Positions 55,901 through 64,000 of a stretch of 64,000 nucleotides of DNA are shown in pieces. Every line of letters begins with the position of its first letter. The first letter of the stretch is position 1. The notes beneath the pieces were generated by a model. The model did not search any database, was not told the DNA's origin, and worked only from the letters and a program-made list of their open reading frames with translations. Source of the DNA: Cercospora beticola (Eukaryota > Ascomycota > Dothideomycetes > Mycosphaerellales > Mycosphaerellaceae); contig NC_088936.1 of NCBI RefSeq assembly GCF_033473495.1, positions 2,108,001-2,172,000 on the forward strand. The letters are read 5' to 3'. A program made the translations under genes and the position numbers.

Positions 55901-58900
55901 ACTCTCTTTTATTAAAGCGTATAAAATTAAAGATATATTCGCTCTATAAGCCCTAAAGCGACTCCGCCTCGCTAATAGCTATATTAAGATAATAATATAT
56001 ATAGCTCGCCTTAGCCTAACTATCGGTACCTATATAGACGAAGAATACTACTATATTACGGAACTTAGAACCTATAATATAGTCCTAGGCATAATATAGT
56101 TCTATAATTATAACCCGGAACTAAAGTTCGGCGAGGATACAATAGCCTTTAACTCGCTAAACTATTACCTTAACTATAACTAAGGAGGTATAGTCTATAA
56201 ACTCCTTATTAAAGATAGGAAGCTATACGACCCGCCTAACGTCTCTAGTATATCTACGAGTAATATTAAGCGAGTTAGCGCGCAGGCCTTTCTTAAGATA
56301 GTAAAGCGCGTACCCGCTAACGAAGATATCTTTATAATATAGCTATACGAGTTTCGAAGAGAGGAAGAACACCTCTTAGTAATAACGATAGTACTACTAG
56401 AGGAGTTAAGAACTATAAACCTCGACGATATAGAGAAATTTATAAACAATAGTAGCAAAACCGATCCTAAGGACAAGCTATTGCCTACGTATTACTAGTT
56501 TATATACGTCTTCCGCTATAAAGCGGACTTTAAAATACTAGAATATAGACCTTCTAACTACGCTATTTAATTATAAGAGGGTTCTAACCCGCCGTATAAG
56601 AAGGCTTACGCGATAAGCCTAGAATAGCTCGTAGTTATAAAGAAATATATTAATAACGAGCTAGCTAAAGAAATAATTAAAGAATTATTATCTAGCACCT
56701 CGTCGCCTCTACTAATCGTCCGTAAGCTAGGTAGAGGACTAAGAGTATACGTTAACTATAGAGCTCTTAACGCTCTAACGATTAAGGATAGGTACCCGAT
56801 ACTATTAATCCGCGAGACACTAGACCGATTAGCAAAGGCGCGTTAGTTTACTAAGCTCGACATTATTATAGTATTTAACAACATCCGTATAAAGAAAGGA
56901 GATAAATAGATAATAGTATTTATTATATAATATAGTCTATACTAGTATAAGGTCCTGCTATTCGGCCTATATAACGGCCCTAGCACTTTCTAGCGACACC
57001 TAAATAGTATCTTAAGGAAGTTCCTAGACGAATTCGTCGTCGTATACCTCGATAATATCCTTATCTACTCTAAGGACGAAGAATTATATAAGCAATATAT
57101 ATCTAAGGTGCTTTAGGCTCTAAGCGATATAGGTCTGCCTATCGATATTAATAAATACGAATTCTACGTATATCGCGTTAAGTTCCTCGAGTTAATTATT
57201 ACTACCGAGGGGATCGAGATAGACCTAGCTAAAGTAGAAGCTATTCTGAACTAGGAATAACTAAAGAACGCTAAAGACATCCTAGTATTCCTAGGATTTG
57301 TAGGCTTCTACCGGAGATTTATCTATAACTTTATAGGTACTATTAAATGCCTTATAGAGTTAACTAGGAAAGAAGCGTTATAGATATAGACAGATGCCTA
57401 CGCTACTACGTTTAATAGACTAAAGGCTAAGTTCGCCTCTATACTAATTCTATTATATTTTATCCCGAGCCTTCTAACTTAGGTCGAAATAGACGCCTCC
57501 GATTATATTACTATAGGTATGTTGTCGCAACTCTACTCTAACGGCATTCTTCGACTAGTCGCTTACTTCTCTAAGAAGATAACCCCGGAAGAGTACAATT
57601 ACGATATCTACGATAAGGAGCTCTTAGTAGTAATTAAGACGTTTAAAGAATAGTAGCCGGAATTAATAGGTATCGACTATATTAAAGTGCTCTTAGATTA
57701 TAAGAATCTAGAATAGTTTATAACTATAAAGCAGCTAAACCGCCGACAAGCGCGATAGGCTAAATTCCTTTTATAGTTTAACTTTAAGATTACGTACCGA
57801 CCCGGGAAACAAGGCGAGAAGCCTAATAGTTTAACGCGGCGTTCTTAGGATTTGCTAGAGGGCGTTAACGACCCTAGGCTATAATACTAGTTTTAGACTA
57901 TACTTAAGCTAGGCAATCTCGACATTATTAAGAAAGTAGAAGAAAATAAAGATATAGTTACGGCGTTCGCTATTGCGATTACCTAGGACTATAACGACTA
58001 CGAAGATCTTGCCGCTCGTATATAAGCGTAGGCCTAAAAGGAAACCGACGAAGTTAACGAACCTATACTAGGCGATAGCCTACTTCTAGAAACCCCGCTC
58101 GCAGATAGTCCGGTAGCCGCTAAGGACGACAACTACTTAGTAGTAGGAACGGAAGATATAGGAATTACCGTACCGTCTCTAGACGGGAGAGAAACGACTA
58201 CTACGTCTAATCTCTTATAGGAAGCTTACGATTCGAACGCTATTAAGAAATACCTTAATTAACTCCGAAGTAACCTAAACTCCGGCGCCTCTAACTAATA
58301 GATTAAATAACAGAAGATTATAGCATTAGAATGCACGATCTAAGATAGGAAATTATATATAGGCAGCAACCTATATATCTCCGACTATAAGAATCTAAGA
58401 ATATACGTAGTTAAACTATATTACGACAGTCCTACGGCCGGTTATTAAGGCATCTACTATACCTTTAAACTCCTATAGAGATAGTATTACTATTAGCCGA
58501 CTATAGTAAGAGATATAGCTACTTTCCTTAGAGGGTATTATACCTATAAACGTAGTAACTCTTCGAGACTCCTCTACTAAGGAACACTATCTACGATACG
58601 CACGCCCCTAGACGTTTAGAAGCAAGTTTTAGTAGATTTTATCGTAGAATTGCTAAAGTCTAAAAGCCGTATCGACAAAGTTATCTATTAGTATATTATA
58701 ATAGTAACCGATATGCTCTCGAAACAGGTCTATTTTATCCTAACTAATAGCTTAGATAGCGACTATTCCGCTTAGCTATTCTATCGCTACGTATTTTTAC
58801 TATATAGAGTGCCTAAGGTTATCGTTTCGGACCGTAGTATATAGTAGGTTAGCGCGTTCTTCCGCTATCTCTATATACGGCTTAGTATTATATAGAATAT

Positions 58901-60099
58901 CTCTACTGCCTTCTATCCTAAGACTAATAGCTAATCTAAGCGTACTAACTAGACACTCGAGCAGTACCTTCGCGTATACGTTAACTACTAGTAGGACGAC
59001 TAGGTCGACTAGTTGCCTAACGCCGAGTTCGTATTAAATAACTACGTAAACGCAAGTATAGGCATAACTCCTTTCTTTGCTAATACCGGTAGGTATCTAA
59101 ACATAACTATAGTAGCAGCTCCCCGTCTATAGGTTATAGTATAATAAGTGCCTTAGCTTAATAATACTAACGAGTTCGCTAATACTCTTACTATAATTAA
59201 CGACTTCCTCTAAGTAGTCCTAGAAGAACTTCGAGCTGCTTATTAGTTCTCTTAGTAGCGAACGACCGAATACTCGAACGTATACCGATCGCTACCCTCT
59301 TAGTATCGCCTAGGCGATAAAGTCTAGCTTAATGCGCGATATATTAAGACTAAACGACTAAGCAAGAAGCTTAACTCGAAGTAGCTTAGCCTATTTAAGG
59401 TAGTTAAGAAGATTAGGCACCGGGTATACGAGCTTAAACTTATATAAGGAATAAGGATATATAATGTGTTCTATATAAGTCTATTACGGCCTACCTATAA
59501 AGGAATAGTAGGATAGTAGACTCTACCCGTATACCCGGTTATCGTCGAACGTAACGGCGATAGTTTAGAGGAATAGGAAGTTTAAGGAGTGCTCGACGCG
59601 AAAGTTCGTTAGCGTACGCTTAACTATAAGGTACTATAAACAGATAGCATATCGTCTTAGATAAAATAGAGTTAGATCCTCTCCGGTAGTAAGGAGTTAG
59701 TATCGGCCTTTTATAATAGGTATTCTAACAAACCGCGACTACCTATATTACTTAATAGTCCGACAGAAACTAGCCTAGTAGCACTAATAATCTAATATAG
59801 TCCCTCTAACGAGCCGAGTACTATAAATTAACGCGATAAGTCTCTAGTAATAATATTAAGGCAGCCTAGTAAACCGCTTTATAGGTCTATACCGCTTTAA
59901 GAGCCTCTGCGTAATACTGCGAAGGTTACCGCCGTACGCACGATATAGGTTAGGCTCGGTAGTATATATAATAACCTTAGTATTATCCCTATAGATACTA
60001 ATACGTTTACCGTTGCAAACTATAGATAGACGTACGTTGCGACTGCGCCGTATACTATTCTAAACGTCGTAGGAGCTCCTTCTTCCGGAGGGGGGGTAC

Positions 60100-60267
60100 T
60101 ATTACGAAACGTAACCCGTTTACTTAATGCCTAAGGCATCTATTTACTTCTTAGCGCTTGGCGCCCTCGTTTCTAGTATTTAGTCTCTCGCGCCTCCGCG
60201 CCTCTCTTAGATACCTCGTACGACTACTCGTCTCTCTATCTATATACCCGTTCTTATAGTTATAATA
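60100..60267 (+). repeat. 3' LTR of element C
   Basis: 168 bp, starts TATTACGAAAC and ends ATAATA, followed by TAGTC. Confidence 0.88.
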
Positions 60268-60368
60268 TAGTCTTATAAATATAAACTAGATAGTAGAAAG
60301 AATAGTATATATAGATAGATAGAATATCTAATATATATTAGTTCTAAGTAGAAGAATATACTATATAG
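60268..60368. mobile_element. Short fragment, probably the rest of Copia H
   Basis: Starts with TAGTC, the partner of the GACTA beside element B. The sequence is AT-rich with AGATAG repeats. Assignment to H depends on the inversion model. Confidence 0.35.
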
Positions 60369-60520
60369 TATTAAATTATATTCTCGTAGGCACTCGTCGA
60401 ATAGATATAATATAGTAGAAGTAGAGATAATAAGTAGGAACTAACCGAGTTAATTATATTAGTTAGTTATAGGTTATATCTTACTCCTAAGATAGGTATT
60501 AGCTAAGTTATATAACCTAG
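60369..60520 (-). repeat. Truncated Copia LTR of the D/E family
   Basis: 152 bp match the first two thirds of the 230 bp D LTR (TATTAAATT...AACCTAG). It is preceded by TATAG, the same pentamer as D's target site, and is cut off at the right by AGATAGATAG. Confidence 0.75.
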
Positions 60521-61005
60521 TAGATAGATAGATAACTCTTATACGCTAGTCTACCTCTTTTAACTAGAGTAAGTAGTACGCCCTATATTTTTCGTAAGTA
60601 GAAAAGCTCTCGTACTAGTACTTTAGTAGAAAAACCTCCTTATATCTTTATATTTTATAGTAAGCTCTATATAGCCTACCGCTTCTATAGTTTCTAGTTC
60701 TCCTTAGGACAATTTATATTATCTTAATAGTTTATTAGATCCTTTATAATATAGTTTTCCTTAGTTATTTCTTATATTATTAAGTACTTAGGAGCCCGAT
60801 CCTCTTACCTACTAGATTAGAGACTCTAGCCTATATATATAGTCTTTATCTCTATACTAGTATCTATATTAATCCTATATCTAACTCTTGCTTGCTAGTT
60901 TCTAGAGTAGGTATCTCCCTATATAAATCCTACTTAGATTTTAACCTTCCTTAGTACCTAGTTATATAACCTATATCTAGAGAAATTCTAGTTTTTATAG
61001 AATAT
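60521..61005. other. Unassigned RIP-damaged sequence
   Basis: AT-rich repeat-like DNA between the truncated LTR and Copia E. I could not match it to the other elements in the window. Confidence 0.4.
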
Positions 61006-61235
61006 TATTAGAAAGTGCAGTCTAGTTAGATATTCTAAGGGACACTTTAGGGATTAGAATTAGGTAATATAGGTTATATAATACTAGGTTATATAACTTA
61101 GCTAATACTTATCTTAAGAGTAAGATATAACCTATAACTAACTAATATAATTAACTCGGTTAGTTCCTACTTATTGTCTCTACTTCTACTACGTTATACC
61201 TATCCGACGAGTGCCTACGAGAATATAATTTAATA
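61006..61235 (+). repeat. 5' LTR of Copia E
   Basis: 230 bp, TATTAGAAAG...TTTAATA; the reverse complement of D's LTRs and the same length. Confidence 0.88.
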
Positions 61236-64000
61236 GGTTATAAGCCCGGGTTTATAGAGAGGCCCTAAGTAGAAAGAGTTAGCCTTCTTATCCTTAAAGT
61301 AATACGTATTACCTCTTATAGGACCTATAGTATTAACTAGATAGAGAAGCAGGAAAAGAGTATAAGAGAGACTAGAGGCATATCCTATCTATACTGCCTT
61401 AAAGCTTTAGAAGATCCTAGTTATAAGCTAGAAGTCCCTAAAGGGCAAGTAAGATAAAGAAAAGCCTAGTAAGACATACTCTGCTTTAAAAGAGAGGTAT
61501 ACTAAAGGAGTATAAAGAGGAAAGGATTAGCCTTAGACTATAGTACCTAAGTAGATAAGACTAGGCCTAAGTACTAAGTACTACTAACACCTTAGAACTA
61601 GCTAGTAGTACTCTTCTAAGAAGGTAGATCTTTTAGAAGTTCTCTACCTAAGAACCTAACTAACTCCTCTAAAAGAGAAGAGTCCTTAGATACCTTAGCT
61701 AAGAGAGAAGAGTCTTAGTAACTAGAGAAGGCAGAAATCTAGAAGCTACTAATTAGATTAAAAGAGCTTATATTTCTAGAGTTTAGATTTATTTATTTAA
61801 TTTTATAAAAATAGATTTAATAAGTAGAATTAGAAAGAAAAGAGCTATACTAGTACTAAGTAAGGAGAATTAGAGACAATAGTTTAGCCTACTATAGGAC
61901 TACCTTAAGTTAAAGGATATATTTTAGGTTATCTTAGAACTAATACCTAACTTATCTATTAAGTTATTACTATCTATCTTTAGCCTAAGACATTTAAGAA
62001 ACAACCTAATATAGGTTAAGGCTAATATAACTACTAGGTATAAGATAATAATCTACCTATTAGAAAATAACTAGGAAGAGGTCCTTAAGGAGAAATAAGC
62101 TTTAAAGATATAAGAGAAGATAAGAGCTAAGTATAGCAAGGTATATACTATATATATAATAGTATATATCTAGGAGTTTATAAACTTTTAGATAACTAAG
62201 GATATAATAATTAGAAAAGCATAGGTATAGCTAGCTAGTATAGTAAGAAGGATTATAGAGGTAGACCCTTAGGAAGTATACTATAAGAAACTAGAGAGGA
62301 GACTTAAGCATCTCCTTAATAGCTTACCTAAAGTATACTAAAGCATAAAGGATATAATCCTTACCTAGTAGTCTATAGTATATAAAAGTATACTATAGCT
62401 ACTAGAATCCTATAAAGCTAGACTAAACTAGTCCTAAGAAATAGTAATATTTGCTAAGAGTAGAGGCATATAATATATAAAGCTAAAATACTACCTTTAT
62501 AGAGAAGAGCATTTTAGAGGTATTACTAAGTATCTATATCTTAATAAAGCTAAGAGAACTATTAACTTAAAATAGGCTAATAGAGTAGAGAAGAGAAGAT
62601 TACTACTTAGAGAGAGTATCTTTAGAAGGAGATCTTTACTAAATAGAGAAGTATTAAAAGAAATAGTAAAGAAACTTAACCTAAAAGTCTAATCTCTTAA
62701 GAAGAGATAAAGCTTAAGGAAGTTTTCTAAGAAAGTATATACTACCTAAGAAGATATAGAACCTTCTATAGTATCTAAAGTATCCTAATCTCTATTAGAG
62801 GATAATAATATTAATAAAGTTATATACTTAACTATAGAAGCAAAAGGCAAGTATATACTATTAAAATAGCTACTTAACTCCTATACTTTATTATATATAA
62901 CTAACTAAGAATTACTTTTTAGAGAACTAAAACCTCTTTAGAGGAAAAAGTAGATTAAGGTTAGGAGGGGCTATCTAATAGCTATATATATAGGAAATAT
63001 AGTAATAGATAGGAAAAGAGGAAAATAGATTATTCTTAAGAATATTCTCTTCGTATCTAGCCTAGGAGTAAATCTTGTATCTTAGAGCTAATTTAGCTAG
63101 TAGTATAGTATTTAACTACTAAAATTTATACTTATTTTATTATCTAGGAAACTAGTTATCTAGATAAAACTATTAGAAGGAGTACTATTTATTAAGGAGA
63201 TTAATAATATATTATAGAAGCTTATAATATTATACCTTAATTAAAATTAAGAGAATAAAGCCTATACCTTTAAAGTCTAAAAGAAGCTCTAAGAATAGTA
63301 GGAGCTCTAGTATAGAAGACTTATATACTTTAGAGAGAGTCTTCTTAGAAACCTATATAAAGTATCTAACTTAAAAGCTTAGATTTCTATTCTAAAGGAG
63401 TACTAACCTTATAGAGTATACTCCTTAGCAAAGATAAAGAAATATAGAGAGAAGGAAACTAAGAGAAAACTCTAGAGGTTATTACTTATTTCTATCGATA
63501 TCTATAGACCTTTACCTATCTTAAGATTAGGATATAAATAGTAGCTTAAGATTATTAACAACTTCTTAAGAAAGAAATAGACTTTCCTAATAAAGTCTAG
63601 AGAAGATATACTAAGTATCCTTAGAGACTAGAAGATAAAAGCTAAGCTATAATTAGGAAACCCTCTCTAGATTATAAGGAGTAATAGAGCAAGAGAGCTT
63701 CTTACTATACTAAAGTAGTAGGAGAAGGAATATAGAATTTCCTTCTATATAACTAAAGTATATAACTCTATCTAGAATAGAGTAGTTAAGAGGTTAATCT
63801 AAACCTCTAAAGACTATATAAAAGCAATACTAGAAGATACCTATATACCTATTAAATTCTAGCTAGAAGTATTAGTAGCCTATATAGTTATTAGAAATTC
63901 CCTTCCTAATAGCCTAGAAATTAATAGATTTAAAGTATTACCTAAGGAAGCCTTCTTAGGTATTTAACTCTTAGTATTATACTTTAGAGTTTAGAGTTAT
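61006..64000 (+). mobile_element. Copia element E, 5' part, cut by window edge
   Basis: A 230 bp 5' LTR (61006-61235) is followed directly by the primer-binding-like GGTTATAAGCCCGGG. The gag relic (about 61.8-62.5 kb) has a CCHC knuckle with cysteines turned to tyrosine (KYYLYREEH near 62480). The integrase starts about 63480 (SIDIYRPLPI) and includes IRSNRARELL and YNSI-NRVVKR. The last bases match, in reverse, about 37.36 kb of D, so RT/RNase H and the 3' LTR lie beyond the window. It is the opposed copy of D's family. Confidence 0.85.

Larger units (their letters stand above)
52779..60267 (+). mobile_element. Chromodomain Gypsy element C
   Basis: 7,489 bp with 168 bp LTRs, plus strand. 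The polypurine tract (GGAGGGGGGGTAC) ends at 60099, next to the 3' LTR. Order: gag (53.4-55.6 kb), protease (about 55.8-56.3 kb), reverse transcriptase with YLDN for YLDD (57043-57060), RNase H (to about 57.85 kb), integrase (58.3-59.3 kb), then a GPY/F-like stretch and a chromodomain (about 59.57-59.66 kb). CAG and TGG codons have become stops throughout. It lies in opposite orientation to B and is about 120 bp shorter. Its flanks are GATTA on the left and TAGTC on the right, again unmatched. Confidence 0.88.
31315..64000. repeat. Nested, RIP-mutated transposon block
   Basis: Composition changes abruptly at about 31.3 kb: CpA and TpG almost vanish, TpA dominates, and TAG/TAA stops fill every coding frame of recognisable retroelements. 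This is the pattern of repeat-induced point mutation at CpA. The block contains at least two chromodomain Gypsy families (A/F and B/C), Copia copies D and E, Copia fragment H and a small TIR element. No intact open frame or host gene is visible. Confidence 0.9.

Noticed and set aside
42097..60267. B and C as a simple large palindrome from one duplication event
   Set aside because: Different flanks and different host elements (A and H) show two independent insertions followed by inversion.
31315..64000. CRISPR arrays, rRNA, centromeric or telomeric repeats in the AT-rich block
   Set aside because: All the repeats examined resolve as LTR ends or internal parts of Gypsy/Copia elements; no short regular arrays or telomere units seen.

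Overview
This window is from a filamentous ascomycete. The genes carry short introns (mostly 38-110 bp) with GTRNGY donors, CTRAC/CTAAC branch points and YAG acceptors. The gene set is typical of such fungi: a class B flavin monooxygenase, a molybdenum-cofactor-sulfurase-like protein, the catalytic subunit of DNA polymerase epsilon, COX20, a 2EXR-type protein, an Hnt1-like HIT protein and several small cysteine-rich secreted proteins. Heavy RIP-like mutation of the transposons and the effector-like genes suggest a Dothideomycete (Mycosphaerellales-like), but that placement is inference.

Layout. Positions 1-3.3 kb hold no confident gene, only two weak candidates. Then follow: FMO (minus, 3.3-5.0 kb); a 2.5 kb stretch without a clear gene; MOCOS-like protein (plus, 7.6-9.5 kb); POL2 (minus, 10.2-16.9 kb); a 299 bp divergent promoter; COX20 (17.2-17.9 kb); a 2EXR protein (18.3-18.9 kb); secreted protein 1 (19.8-20.4 kb); HNT1-like (minus, 20.6-21.3 kb); a RING protein (21.5-22.3 kb); and a tRNA-Gly(GCC) at 22.53-22.70 kb. 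From 23.2 to 28.3 kb there are four more secreted proteins: an 8-Cys protein, a Kex2-processed Gly/Thr-rich protein, a tandemly duplicated 10-Cys protein and a GH16-like hydrolase. A short-chain dehydrogenase (30.2-31.2 kb) is the last intact gene.

From about 31.3 kb to the end everything is transposon, mutated so that CpA/TpG is nearly gone and TpA is everywhere; no element has an intact frame. I resolved the nesting from LTR ends and target-site duplications (TSDs). A chromodomain Gypsy element (A, TSD ATTAT) sits in a small TIR element. A Copia element (D, TSD TATAG) is nested in A's protease region. A second chromodomain Gypsy family is present as two opposed copies, B (42.1-49.7 kb) and C (52.8-60.3 kb), each with 168 bp LTRs. 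The other half of A lies inverted between B and C. A further Copia (E) runs off the right edge.

Two observations stand out. (1) The tRNA-Gly gene folds perfectly and has the usual anticodon-loop intron, but a 57 bp block with all the marks of a spliceosomal intron (GTGAGT...CTAAC...CAG) is inserted exactly in its T-loop, splitting the Pol III B box. (2) The TSDs of B and C are exchanged (TAATC/GATTA on their left sides, GACTA/TAGTC on their right sides), and the two halves of A carry matching ATTAT repeats in opposite orientation. Together these document an inversion by recombination between B and C.
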